NCBI GenBank assembly: GCA_036620675.1 | Contig: JAZHEE010000033.1 | DNA: 45,863 nt | Strand: one strand, 5' to 3' | Origin: Jejubacter sp036620675 | GTDB taxonomy: Bacteria > Pseudomonadota > Gammaproteobacteria > Enterobacterales > Enterobacteriaceae | Shown here: one piece after another, positions 24,200 to 32,808 of the stretch | How the letters are laid out: each line of letters starts with the position of its first letter | How positions within the stretch are numbered: the first letter of the stretch is position 1 | Position numbers and translations under genes: made by a program | The notes under the pieces: model-generated | Told to the model about the DNA's origin: nothing | Database searches by the model: none | What the model saw: only the letters and a program-made list of their open reading frames with translations

Positions 24200-25429
24200 A
24201 TGAGCATGACGATTGGCGATATCCTGGCGCTGGAAGGGCTGGGAGCGCTTCGTCTCAGGGCGGGAAAACATGCGCTGCACGCGCCGGTGCGCTGGTACTA
24301 CGTGGCGGAAAACGAAGGCATTGCCGACTGGGTGATGGGTGGTGAGCTAGTCTTTGTCACCGGCATTAACCATCCGCGGGATGAGGCAAACCTGCTACAG
24401 CTGCTGCGCGAAGGGCGAGAGCGCGGCATCGCCGGAATGGTGGTGCTGACCGGGCCGGATTTTATTCGCGCGATTCCCCCGGCAGCCATTGCGCTGGCCG
24501 ATAGGTTGAATATCGCCCTGATCGAGCAGCCTTATCTGCTGAAAATGGTGCTGGTCACTGAGCTTATCGCCACTGCTTTGGTGCGGCGCGATCAGGTGGA
24601 GCGTTCGCGGCGTGATATGCTGCTGCAACTGCTGACCGGAGATTACCCCGACGTGGAGATCATTCGCCAGCGCGCCCGTAGTCAGAACCTGGATCTGTCG
24701 CTGCCGCTGCGGGTGGTGGCTTTTCGGCTGACCGGCGCCGCTGCGCTGTTTCGCGAGCTGCCCGGTGAAACCGCAGAGGCGCGGCTGCAACAGGCGCGCC
24801 AGATCGCCAGCCAGCGGCTGGAGGTGCTGCTGGGCCAACTGGATAATCCCTTCCCGCTGCTGGTGACCGGGCAGATGTTTATTATGCTGCTTCCGGAGCC
24901 GGGGCTGTCGCGTCATAAGCAGCGCCTGCAGCAGTGGTTGCAGGAAGGAGCGGAAGACTCGCGCGAGCCGCTGGGGCTGCTGTGCGGCGCGTCGTCTGCC
25001 GTTACCGATTTACGTCACTGGTCGAATGCCCTGGCACAGGCGCGACGGGCGCTGGATGTGGCTGCCGGTCTGGCGCCGCGCCAGCGCCTGTGCGACTACG
25101 ATCAACTGGGCGTGATTAAGCTGCTCAGCGCCGTGGGCGATAGCGCCCTGCTGGCGGATTTCGCACGTGACACTCTGGGGCGGCTGGTCGACCCCGGACG
25201 CCGCTCCCCTTATCTGCTGGTGGAAACCCTGGAGGCGCTGATTCAGGAAAACGGCAACGCGCTGCGCGCCGCTGAACGGCTTTCCATCCATCGCAACACG
25301 CTGCATCAGCGTTTGCAGCGCATTGAACAACAATCCGGCCATACGCTGGACGATCCGCAGTTTCGGCTGGATGCCGCCGTGGCGCTGCTGATCTGGCGTA
25401 TGTCCCAGGCCAAACTACAGGAGTCCTGA
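24200..25429 (+). CDS. PucR-family transcriptional regulator
   Basis: A 409-residue regulator with the PucR N-terminal sensory domain (residues 4 to about 120: MTIGDILALEGL, GELVFVTGINH, GIAGMVVLTG), a central CdaR/GGDEF-like domain, and a C-terminal PucR HTH (about 345-405: NALRAAERLSIHRNTLHQRL and LRRIEQ-type helix, here LQRIEQQSGHTLDDP). The family controls purine and other nitrogen-compound catabolism, usually in response to the substrate. The gene sits between the permease and deaminase genes, 1 base after the former and overlapping the latter by 1 base. It is therefore co-transcribed with its presumed targets and could bind the palindrome at 22828. Confidence 0.9.
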   Translation: MSMTIGDILALEGLGALRLRAGKHALHAPVRWYYVAENEGIADWVMGGELVFVTGINHPRDEANLLQLLREGRERGIAGMVVLTGPDFIRAIPPAAIALADRLNIALIEQPYLLKMVLVTELIATALVRRDQVERSRRDMLLQLLTGDYPDVEIIRQRARSQNLDLSLPLRVVAFRLTGAAALFRELPGETAEARLQQARQIASQRLEVLLGQLDNPFPLLVTGQMFIMLLPEPGLSRHKQRLQQWLQEGAEDSREPLGLLCGASSAVTDLRHWSNALAQARRALDVAAGLAPRQRLCDYDQLGVIKLLSAVGDSALLADFARDTLGRLVDPGRRSPYLLVETLEALIQENGNALRAAERLSIHRNTLHQRLQRIEQQSGHTLDDPQFRLDAAVALLIWRMSQAKLQES

Positions 25430-26667
25430 TGAAGATTATCAACGCTCGTTTACGCCGCCGCGAAGGCTGGTTCAGTATCGATCTGGACGGTGAACGTATC
25501 GCCGGCGTTACCCCGCAGTCCGCGCCACGCGCGCCGTTCGAAGGGGAGCTGGATGCCGAAGGCGGGCTGGTGATCCCGCCGCTGGTGGAGCCCCATATCC
25601 ATCTGGATGCCACCCTGACCGCCGGAGAGCCGGAATGGAATATGAGCGGCACGCTGTTTGAGGGGATCGAGCGCTGGGGCCAGCGCAAGGAGACTATCAC
25701 CCATGACGACACCAAAAGCCGCGCCCATTCCACCATTGGCTGGCTGCGCGATCACGGTATTCAGCACGTGCGCACTCACGTGGATGTTACCGATCCAAGC
25801 CTTGCCGCGCTGAAAGCGATGCTGGAAGTGAAAGAAGAGGCGCGGGATCTTATCGATTTGCAAATCGTCGCCTTTCCGCAGGAGGGGATCGAATCCTTCC
25901 CCAATGGCCGTGCCCTGATGGAACAAGCGGTGGAGATGGGCGTTGACGTGGTGGGGGGGATCCCGCACTTTGAAAATACCCGCGATCAGGGCGTCAGTTC
26001 GGTGAAGTTTCTGATGGATCTGGCCGAGCGTAGCGGCTGTCTGGTGGATGTGCACTGCGATGAAACCGACGATCCACAATCGCGCTTTCTGGAGGTGCTG
26101 GCCGAAGAAGCTCGGGTGCGCGATATGGGGGCGCGGGTCACCGCCAGCCATACCGTGGCGATGGGATCTTATGATAATGCCTACTGCTCCAAACTGTTCC
26201 GTCTGCTGAAGCGCTCCGGGATTAGCTTTGTCTCCTGCCCGACAGAAAGCATCCACTTGCAGGGGCGTTTTGACACCTGGCCGAAACGCCGCGGCGTTAC
26301 CCGGGTGGCGGAGCTGGACAGAGCCGGAATGAACGTCTGCTTTGGGCAGGATTCGATTAAGGATCCCTGGTATCCGCTGGGCAATGGCAACATCCTGCGG
26401 GTGCTGGATGCCGGGATGCATATCTGTCATATGATGGGCTATGAAGATCTCCAGCGCTGTCTGGATTTCGTGACCGATAACAGCGCCAGAGCGCTTAACC
26501 TGGGCGACCGTTATGGTATTGAAGCGGGACGCCCGGCGAACCTGGTGGTTCTGGATGCGCAAAGCGATTATGAAGCCCTGCGCCGTCAGGCGAAGGCCAG
26601 GATCTCCATCCGCAACGGTAAGGTGATTCTGCGTCGCCACCCGGAGCGTCTGGAATATCCGCACTAG
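25429..26667 (+). CDS. CodA-like metal-dependent deaminase with Asp314-to-Ser change
   Basis: A 412-residue amidohydrolase-superfamily enzyme close to E. coli cytosine deaminase CodA. The metal and catalytic residues are all kept with a constant offset of 5: H56 and H58 (EPHIHLD), Q151 (AFPQEG), E212 (HCDETDD), H241 (SHTVAM) and D308. The neighbouring residues differ: CodA GHDDV reads GQDSI, so H312 is Gln307 and Asp314, which helps position the substrate ring, is Ser309. CodA position-314 variants are known to change substrate preference. The likely reaction is hydrolytic deamination of a cytosine-like ring, releasing ammonia, which fits the NtrC/sigma-54 control. Cytosine, isocytosine, creatinine-like or other rings are all possible. 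Confidence 0.82.
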   Translation: MKIINARLRRREGWFSIDLDGERIAGVTPQSAPRAPFEGELDAEGGLVIPPLVEPHIHLDATLTAGEPEWNMSGTLFEGIERWGQRKETITHDDTKSRAHSTIGWLRDHGIQHVRTHVDVTDPSLAALKAMLEVKEEARDLIDLQIVAFPQEGIESFPNGRALMEQAVEMGVDVVGGIPHFENTRDQGVSSVKFLMDLAERSGCLVDVHCDETDDPQSRFLEVLAEEARVRDMGARVTASHTVAMGSYDNAYCSKLFRLLKRSGISFVSCPTESIHLQGRFDTWPKRRGVTRVAELDRAGMNVCFGQDSIKDPWYPLGNGNILRVLDAGMHICHMMGYEDLQRCLDFVTDNSARALNLGDRYGIEAGRPANLVVLDAQSDYEALRRQAKARISIRNGKVILRRHPERLEYPH

Positions 26668-26675
26668 TTACCTGT

Positions 26676-26711
26676 GGCCGGTATCCGGCGGAGTCAAACC
26701 CGCCGCCGGCC
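26676..26711 (+). repeat. GC-rich hairpin after the deaminase gene
   Basis: The outer stem GGCCGG (26676-26681) pairs with CCGGCC (26706-26711). The inner stem CGGCGG (26686-26691) pairs with CCGCCG (26700-26705), with a 4-nt bulge. There is no T tract. It may serve as a terminator or mRNA 3'-end stabiliser for the operon. Confidence 0.55.
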
Positions 26712-26752
26712 TGCAGAGCCTGCGATTGTCGTTAAGCCGTATTGCTTGATGA

Positions 26753-26775
26753 GGCGGGAAGCATCGCTTCCCGCC
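26753..26775 (+). repeat. Second perfect hairpin before ynjA
   Basis: A 10-bp stem, GGCGGGAAGC and GCTTCCCGCC, with a 3-nt loop. No T tract follows. It lies 42 bp after the first hairpin; together they look like a REP-type intergenic element, though the bases do not match the E. coli REP consensus well. Confidence 0.45.
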
Positions 26776-26892
26776 CGTGCGATGCCTGATACGCCCCTTT
26801 GCTGTTTTTATTATCCTTATCAATACTTTCTTCATAACGTCGCACTATGATACCGCCTCTCATTTTCCATGAATTTCTATAAGGAGCTCCCG

Positions 26893-27462
26893 GTGAAAAA
26901 CGGCCAGCCCTGGGTGAGTCCGCTGCGTCATATTCCCCTGACGCTCAGACCCATTGCATCAATGCAGCAAAAACACTTTGGCCTGGTACTGAACCCGACC
27001 CGCTGGTGGGGGCGCCTGCCGTGGTTGTTCTGGCTGGTGGCCCTGATGGTCGGTTTTCTGGAGCGCCGCCGGGCGCGCCTGGCGCCTGAACTGCGGGCGC
27101 TGTTAATGACCCGGGTGTCACAGCTGTGCGAATGTGCGTTTTGTATTGACGCGAACTCGCTGCGCCTGGCTCAGCGTAGTGGCTCACTGGATAAGGTTCA
27201 GTCCGTGGGGCAGTGGCGGCAGTCGTCGCTGTTTAGTCCGCAGGAGCGTGCTGCGCTGGAATACGCCGAGGCGCTGACCGCCACACCACCGAAGGTGGAA
27301 GACGACCTGAAAGCAGCGCTGAAGCGCCACTTTTCCGATAGCGCCGTCACCGAGATGACTGCGCTGCTGGCTTTTCAGAATTTATCGGCGCGCTTTAACG
27401 CGGCGCTGGATATCCCACAGCAGGGGCTGTGCGTCCGTGAGGGGAGGCGCGACGATGCTTGA
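26893..27462 (+). CDS. ynjA: YnjA, carboxymuconolactone decarboxylase/AhpD-like protein
   Basis: A 189-residue AhpD-fold protein clearly related to E. coli YnjA (182 aa): RWWGRLPWLFWLV, LERRRARLAPELRALL, FSPQERAALEYAEALT, NLSARFNAALDIPQQGLC. It has the AhpD-type redox motif CxxC at C81/C84 (CAFCID), plus Cys79. A GTG start at 26893 is chosen because AAGGAG lies six bases before it; an ATG at 26869 has no ribosome binding site, and its first codons contain that AAGGAG. Function is unknown; AhpD relatives are peroxidase reductants. It overlaps ynjF by 8 bases. Confidence 0.88.
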   Translation: MKNGQPWVSPLRHIPLTLRPIASMQQKHFGLVLNPTRWWGRLPWLFWLVALMVGFLERRRARLAPELRALLMTRVSQLCECAFCIDANSLRLAQRSGSLDKVQSVGQWRQSSLFSPQERAALEYAEALTATPPKVEDDLKAALKRHFSDSAVTEMTALLAFQNLSARFNAALDIPQQGLCVREGRRDDA

Positions 27463-28093
27463 TCGACATATTCATCCGGCGCTCAAGCCGTATCTGAATC
27501 GCATGGCAGCAGCACTGGACAGACCCGCCGTTACACCGGACGGTTTAACGCTGTTGGGATTCGCGAGCGGCGTACTGGCGTTGCCCTTTCTGGCTCTGGG
27601 CTGGTATCGGGTGGCGCTGATAGCGATTGTCATTAATCGCCTGCTGGATGGGCTGGATGGGGCGCTGGCCAGACGCAGGGGGCTAACCAGTGCAGGCGGC
27701 TTTCTGGATATCGCGCTTGATTTTCTGTTCTACGCGCTGGTGCCTTTCGGCTTTGTTCTGGCAGACCCCGCGCATAACGCGCTGGCTGGTGCCTGGCTAC
27801 TGTTTGCTTTTATCGGCACCGGCAGCAGTTTTCTGGCCTTTGCGGCGCTGGCGGATAAATATCATATCGCTAACCCAGGCTACTCCCATAAGTCATTTTA
27901 CTATCTGGGGGGACTGACCGAAGGGGGAGAGACGATAATATTGTTTGTCCTCTGCTGCCTGTTTCCGGCGCAGTTTCCGCTGCTGGCCGGAATATTCGGC
28001 GTGCTGTGCTGGCTGACCACCCTGACCCGGATATGGGGAGGCTACCTGACGCTGAAGGAGGCGCAGCGCCAGGCAGGAAAGGATACCGCCTAA
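27455..28093 (+). CDS. ynjF: YnjF, CDP-alcohol phosphatidyltransferase family protein
   Basis: A 212-residue inner-membrane protein with the signature DG-DGALAR-G-D-D visible in DGLDGALARRRG followed by GGFLDIALDF at residues about 70-95, and about six membrane helices. Such enzymes transfer a phospho-alcohol to CDP-activated lipid or headgroup. The physiological substrates of YnjF are not known to me. The ATG at 27455 follows GGAGG and overlaps ynjA, so translation is coupled. The gene ends tail to tail with ynjE (4-base overlap). Confidence 0.9.
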   Translation: MLDRHIHPALKPYLNRMAAALDRPAVTPDGLTLLGFASGVLALPFLALGWYRVALIAIVINRLLDGLDGALARRRGLTSAGGFLDIALDFLFYALVPFGFVLADPAHNALAGAWLLFAFIGTGSSFLAFAALADKYHIANPGYSHKSFYYLGGLTEGGETIILFVLCCLFPAQFPLLAGIFGVLCWLTTLTRIWGGYLTLKEAQRQAGKDTA

Positions 28094-29400
28094 CGCACGC
28101 TATCCGGGCTGCGTTCGCCGCGAACCACCGGATTGTGAGGGTCGCTGCTCCATTCGTACCAGCCGCCGTCATAGAGCGCAATATCAGGCCAGCCCATGGC
28201 GCGGGCATACATAAAGGCTTCGGCGGCGCGCCAGCCGGTGCCGCAATAGAAAGCGACTTTCTGAGCGGCTGTAATGTGCCATTCGCGCCACATTGCGGCG
28301 ATGTCGGCGGCGCTGCGCATGGTGCCATCCGGGTTATGGAAATCTTCCATATGGGTGGCGTCGCTACCGGCATGTCCCCAGCGGGCGCCTGCGATTTCGC
28401 CTTTTGGCTTAATGTAGGTATAGCCGCTGGTCACACCGGTGAATTCCGGCCAGGAGCGAATGCTGACCAGGGAGGCATCCTGACGGTGCAGCATGGCGCG
28501 TGCCTGAGCGGTACTGACCATTAACTCGGGACTGCCAGGCATAGTGCCGCCGAAATCTGGAGCTGGCTGTACGTCCGGCGGCATTCCGCGCTCTACGGGG
28601 AGGTTACTGGCGGACCAGCTTTTCCAGCCTCCGTCCAGCAGGCGTACATCGCTTACGCCGGAGTACAGCATAATCTGCGCAACCCTTGCCGCGGCATAGA
28701 CATCGCGCCCGTAGAGGATAACGGTGGTGTCATGGCGGATACCGTGTTTCGCCAGCATGCTTTTCAGTTGCGTATCTGAAACCTTATTCCACAGCGGCTC
28801 GCTTTCAACTTCATTGGTGTCGATATAATCCGCGCCGGGAATATGGCTCAGCAGATAATATTTCGGCGCGCCCCAGCCGGCCTCCAGGATTTTAAAATCC
28901 CCGGCGGGAGCGGCGGTAACGGCTTTACCCCGTTGAAGATCGTACAGCCATTGGGGATAGACCAGTTGTTCGAAATGAGCCAGCTTTTGCAGGCGCTGGG
29001 GTTGCGTCAACCCGTCGCTAAGTGTGGTGACCTTATGAAACCCGGCTTGATTCAGGCGCCCGGCGACGGTTTGAATATCGCGGGGCGCGCCGTACAACGC
29101 AATGGGCGTCGCTGTGTTGATCCGATGCTGGCGCGCCCAACTGGTGAGCTGTTTGTCGTTCATCTCGTTTAGCCAGGCGGCGGCCAGATTTAACGCATCG
29201 GGTTCGTGGCCGGATGTGGCTCCGGGCTGCTGCGGCCAGCCATTGTAAAAAGCGCTCGGGCGGGTATCTATCGCCACGCCGTTAGAGGCATGCAACTGCT
29301 CAAGGGTCAACGGCGCCATTGTGACGGCCGCCAGGGCAGAGAGGCTGGCGGCCAGACCAATAATCAAGGTCAGCGCACGCAGGGGAAGGTTTTTTTTCAT
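28090..29400 (-). CDS. ynjE: YnjE, periplasmic three-domain rhodanese
   Basis: A thiosulfate sulfurtransferase-like protein of 436 residues (E. coli YnjE 435). A signal peptide ends SALAA, followed by three rhodanese-type domains (about 27-140, 141-270, 290-436). Only the last has a catalytic cysteine, Cys386 in YCGTGWRAAE, equivalent to E. coli Cys385. The start at 29400 is chosen for the signal peptide and AAGG upstream. It lies 86 bp downstream of ynjD on the same strand and is probably the last gene of ynjBCDE. Confidence 0.93.
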   Translation of the reverse strand: MKKNLPLRALTLIIGLAASLSALAAVTMAPLTLEQLHASNGVAIDTRPSAFYNGWPQQPGATSGHEPDALNLAAAWLNEMNDKQLTSWARQHRINTATPIALYGAPRDIQTVAGRLNQAGFHKVTTLSDGLTQPQRLQKLAHFEQLVYPQWLYDLQRGKAVTAAPAGDFKILEAGWGAPKYYLLSHIPGADYIDTNEVESEPLWNKVSDTQLKSMLAKHGIRHDTTVILYGRDVYAAARVAQIMLYSGVSDVRLLDGGWKSWSASNLPVERGMPPDVQPAPDFGGTMPGSPELMVSTAQARAMLHRQDASLVSIRSWPEFTGVTSGYTYIKPKGEIAGARWGHAGSDATHMEDFHNPDGTMRSAADIAAMWREWHITAAQKVAFYCGTGWRAAEAFMYARAMGWPDIALYDGGWYEWSSDPHNPVVRGERSPDSVR

Positions 29401-29486
29401 CGGAATGCCTTCGGTTGTCGATAACCGGGGAATACTGGCCTGGCGTCTGGAAAAAAACGTTGCGCTAACGCAGATACGGCGCAGAT

Positions 29487-30119
29487 TCATTGCCATTGCT
29501 CCATTCTCAGACAGCGGCCCCCCGGAGGAATGTCGGCGATATCGTGAGTGACCAGCACGACCGGAATTGCCAGCCGCGCCGCTTCGCTGAATACCCGGCG
29601 GCGAAAATTATCCCGCAGCGTGGCGTCAAGATGGCTAAAGGGCTCATCCAGCAACAGGGCGCGAGGGTGGGCAAGCAGGGCGCGCAGCAGGCTGACCCGG
29701 GCACGCTGGCCACCCGAAAGGGTTGCCGGATCGCGTGGGAAAAAGTCCGCCAGCCCGGCATTTTCCAGCGCCTGCTCGACAATGGCCCGCCGCGTGGCGC
29801 GATCGGCGTTCGGTGGTAGCGCCAGCAGCAGGTTGCGGCCGACGTTAAAGTGGTCGAACAGGAGCGGATCCTGGAGCAGCAGCCCCATCCGGCGCCGTTC
29901 TATGGGTAGACTATCGTAGCGCTCTCCACCTATCCATAGCTCGCCGCTGGCCCGGAATGCGGCATCGAGGGCACCCGCCATCCAGGCGAAGAGCGTTGAT
30001 TTTCCGCTGCCGGAATCACCCATTAGCGTCAGCGTTTCGCCGGGGGCGACCTGGAAAGAGACGTTGCGTAACAAAGGGGCGGAGGCGACGGAGATAGTCA
30101 GATTTTTAACTTCGAGCAT
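29487..30119 (-). CDS. ynjD: YnjD, ABC transporter ATP-binding protein
   Basis: A 210-residue ATPase (E. coli 217) with Walker A GDSGSGKST at 34-42, a Q-loop (LLLQDPLLFDH), signature LSGGQRARVSLLRAL, Walker B ALLLDEPFSHLD and switch His in VLVTHD. It powers the YnjB/C/D importer of unknown substrate. Its ATG overlaps the ynjC stop by one base. Confidence 0.95.
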   Translation of the reverse strand: MLEVKNLTISVASAPLLRNVSFQVAPGETLTLMGDSGSGKSTLFAWMAGALDAAFRASGELWIGGERYDSLPIERRRMGLLLQDPLLFDHFNVGRNLLLALPPNADRATRRAIVEQALENAGLADFFPRDPATLSGGQRARVSLLRALLAHPRALLLDEPFSHLDATLRDNFRRRVFSEAARLAIPVVLVTHDIADIPPGGRCLRMEQWQ

Positions 30120-31654
30120 TAGCGTAACCCCCTTCGGTAATGGCCCGCGAGCCGGGTAAGCAACGCCGCCAGCAGGAAAAACAGTACGGGTAGCATCAGC
30201 TGCCACAGCGCCCGGGAGGCCAGAATCTGAGGCTGGCCTGCGCTACTCAGGGCCACAGCTTCGGTGGTTAGCGTGGTAATGCGGCCCGCACCTAACCACA
30301 GGGTGGGCATATACTGGGCAATGCTTACTGAAAAACCGATAGCCAGCGCCGTTAATAGTGGCCGCAGCAGCAATGGACACTTGATGGTCAGAAAAATGCG
30401 AACCTGTCCCCATCCCAGGCTGCGTGCGATGAGGATCTGGCGTGGATCGAGCCGTCTCCAGGCTGGCTGTATCACAAACAGCATCCAGGGAATGGCCCAC
30501 AGCAGGTGTCCCCACACCACGGTGAGCCACTCGCTGTCTACCTGGAACGCCAGCGCCAGGCGATACTGTCCAGCCGCCAGCGGCAGGGCCGGCAGCAGCA
30601 GCGGCAACCAGACCCAGGCATGGCCGCGCCGGGGGCCCCATTCCAGCCACAACAAAATCACGATAAGCGCGCAGCCGCTAGCGGTCAGGGCCAGTAGCAG
30701 GCTGTTGAGAATGCTGGCAGGCCCGGGAAGCGAGTTTTCCGCCTGGAACAGTAAAAATAGCAGGCACAGCGCGCCACTCAGTGGTAGCAGAGCGGCGAGC
30801 GTTTTTCCGGCAGTCCACTGGAGACCGGGGCGACGTCGTCCGCTGAAGTCTGGCACCCGGCGACACCATATCCGCCAGAGCTGGTGGAGCGCGACAGCCA
30901 ACAGCAGCGGCAGTAATACCAGCAGCAGACAGGCCAGCATGCCCTTATCCTGCTGCTGTGCGTCTCCCTGGTTAAGCCACTGCCACGCCAGTACCGCCAG
31001 GGTAGGAGGATTGCCGGGGCCAAGAACGAGCGCGACATCCACGACGGAAAATGACCAGGCGCAGGTCGCCAGCAGCGCGATACTTAATCCCGGCGCCATG
31101 GCGGGCAATAGCAGATACCAGAGGCACTGCCAGCGGCCATATCCCAGGCTTTGTAGCACCAGATGCTGTCGTCTCAGGTGAGGATCGCCGAGCAGGCCGT
31201 AACTGACCCATAGCAGAAACGCACTCTCCTTTAGCGCCAGAACCAGCCCCAGTCCGACACCGTAGCGATCGGCGCCCGGCGTTAGCAAAGGCCAGTGCTG
31301 CCATAGCCAGCCGCCTTCGGCAAACAGGAGCAGTGCGGCGCTGGCGCATGCGACATGGGGGATGGCCAACAGCCAGGGCAGGCGTGAAGCCAGGCGATGC
31401 CAGGAGGCGCCTGGCCACAGGGCGGCTACCAGCGTTAAGAGGATAAGCGTCGCGCCAATTACGGCAATGCCGCCGGAAACCAGCGTTGCCGTTAATGCCT
31501 GCCATAGCTGGACGTCGCATAGTAGCTGCTTCCAGCGCTGCGCCTTGAGCGCCGCAATGAGCAGTTGCCAGACCGTTGGCACCAGCGGCAGATAGATAAC
31601 CCCCATCAGCCCCCAGGCGACCAGGGTCAGTGCGTGCCGTAACGGCGCAGCCAT
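30119..31654 (-). CDS. ynjC: YnjC, fused ABC transporter permease
   Basis: A 511-residue membrane protein, the same length as E. coli YnjC, with two tandem permease halves of about six helices. Each half has an EAA-type loop that contacts the ATPase: QSLGYGRWQCLWYLLLPAMA in the first and RSLGWGQVRIFLTIKCPLLL in the second. One chain therefore supplies the whole channel. It overlaps the 3' end of ynjB by 28 bases. Confidence 0.95.
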   Translation of the reverse strand: MAAPLRHALTLVAWGLMGVIYLPLVPTVWQLLIAALKAQRWKQLLCDVQLWQALTATLVSGGIAVIGATLILLTLVAALWPGASWHRLASRLPWLLAIPHVACASAALLLFAEGGWLWQHWPLLTPGADRYGVGLGLVLALKESAFLLWVSYGLLGDPHLRRQHLVLQSLGYGRWQCLWYLLLPAMAPGLSIALLATCAWSFSVVDVALVLGPGNPPTLAVLAWQWLNQGDAQQQDKGMLACLLLVLLPLLLAVALHQLWRIWCRRVPDFSGRRRPGLQWTAGKTLAALLPLSGALCLLFLLFQAENSLPGPASILNSLLLALTASGCALIVILLWLEWGPRRGHAWVWLPLLLPALPLAAGQYRLALAFQVDSEWLTVVWGHLLWAIPWMLFVIQPAWRRLDPRQILIARSLGWGQVRIFLTIKCPLLLRPLLTALAIGFSVSIAQYMPTLWLGAGRITTLTTEAVALSSAGQPQILASRALWQLMLPVLFFLLAALLTRLAGHYRRGLR

Positions 31655-32799
31655 TCCTGCTCCAGTACCTCTATCCAGCCGGCATGGGGTTCGGCCAGTA
31701 CCGGTGTTTTATCCTGCTCGCTAAAAGCGGCAAGGGCATGACGTTGCTCTTGCGTCAGGCGTTGCGGATCCAGCACGCTGGGGTCGCCCCAGTGTGTAGG
31801 GTCGGCCTTGCGAATTTGCGCCTCAGGGGACAGCAAAAAATTGGCGACCACCATGGCGCCAGCGCTGGCTCTGGCATTGGCCGGAATAGTGACAAAGTGC
31901 ACATTGCCTATCATTCCCTGACGAAAACCGAAACCATAGCTTTCCTTCGGCAATTCGCCGCTTGCCGCTTTCTGGCGGGCATGCTGAGGGTTAAACGACA
32001 GTGAAAGACGAAGCACGCCCTGGGCGAACATCTGATCCATGCGGGCAGGGGAGAGGGGGAAATCGCGCCCCTTGCGCCATAGCCAGGGATGCAGCCGATC
32101 CAGATAGTCCCAGAGTGGGGCCGTTACCTGCGCCATGTTTTGGGGATCTGGTGGTTGTGCCAGCGCCTGTGGCCGCTCGGTAAGCGCCAGCAGCATCTGT
32201 TCCAGAAACGCGGTACCGGTGAAGTCCGGGGGGCGCGGATAGCTGATGGTTCCCGGATGATTGCGGGCAAAGTTTAGCAGCTCTTCGGGGTCGCCTGGCG
32301 GTTGCGGTGTCCGATCGCGGCGGGCAATAAAGGTGAGTTGCGCGCCTCCCCAGGGGGATTCCGCACCGTCAGTGGCCGTGGAGAAATCTTCGCGTACCGG
32401 TAGCCGGGTATCCACGTAATGCCAGTTGGGAAGGCGTTCGGCCCAGCCTGTGCGAACCAGGTGGTTTTGCTTCAGGGTATGGAAATTTTCGCCGTTAATC
32501 CACAGCAGGTCGATGGAGCCGCCGTGGCGACGTCCGGCTGCGGCCTCCGTCTGAATACGTTTTACCGCATCGGCTGCGTCGGCAAGCGGAACGATGCGCA
32601 GATCGATAGCGTAGTCGCGCTGCATTCTGGCGCTTACCCAGTCCAGATAGCGATTAACTGAGGGATCTCCGCTCCAGGCGTTAAACCAGACGGTCTGGCC
32701 CTGGGCCTGTTCTTTAATCTGCTGCCAGTTTTGCGTTGCAGCGGCGTGTCCGGCCAGTAACAACAGAATCCCTGAGAGATAATAACGCGCAAGGCGCAT
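31627..32799 (-). CDS. ynjB: YnjB, ABC transporter substrate-binding protein
   Basis: A 390-residue periplasmic binding protein (E. coli YnjB 388) with a signal peptide ending AGHAAA. The body is of the iron/thiamine-type cluster of binding proteins (WFNAWSGDPSVNRYLDWVS, SIDLLWINGENF). The ligand is not known. The start has GGAG at good spacing, 9 bp downstream of the TVP38-family gene, so the importer operon probably starts further upstream. Confidence 0.93.
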   Translation of the reverse strand: MRLARYYLSGILLLLAGHAAATQNWQQIKEQAQGQTVWFNAWSGDPSVNRYLDWVSARMQRDYAIDLRIVPLADAADAVKRIQTEAAAGRRHGGSIDLLWINGENFHTLKQNHLVRTGWAERLPNWHYVDTRLPVREDFSTATDGAESPWGGAQLTFIARRDRTPQPPGDPEELLNFARNHPGTISYPRPPDFTGTAFLEQMLLALTERPQALAQPPDPQNMAQVTAPLWDYLDRLHPWLWRKGRDFPLSPARMDQMFAQGVLRLSLSFNPQHARQKAASGELPKESYGFGFRQGMIGNVHFVTIPANARASAGAMVVANFLLSPEAQIRKADPTHWGDPSVLDPQRLTQEQRHALAAFSEQDKTPVLAEPHAGWIEVLEQEWLRRYGTH

Positions 32800-32808
32800 G
32801 GAGGCTCC

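Noticed and set aside
25450..26664. 404-codon open frame antisense to the deaminase gene
   Set aside because: It is a shadow of a clearly conserved enzyme; such long antisense frames are common in GC-rich genes.
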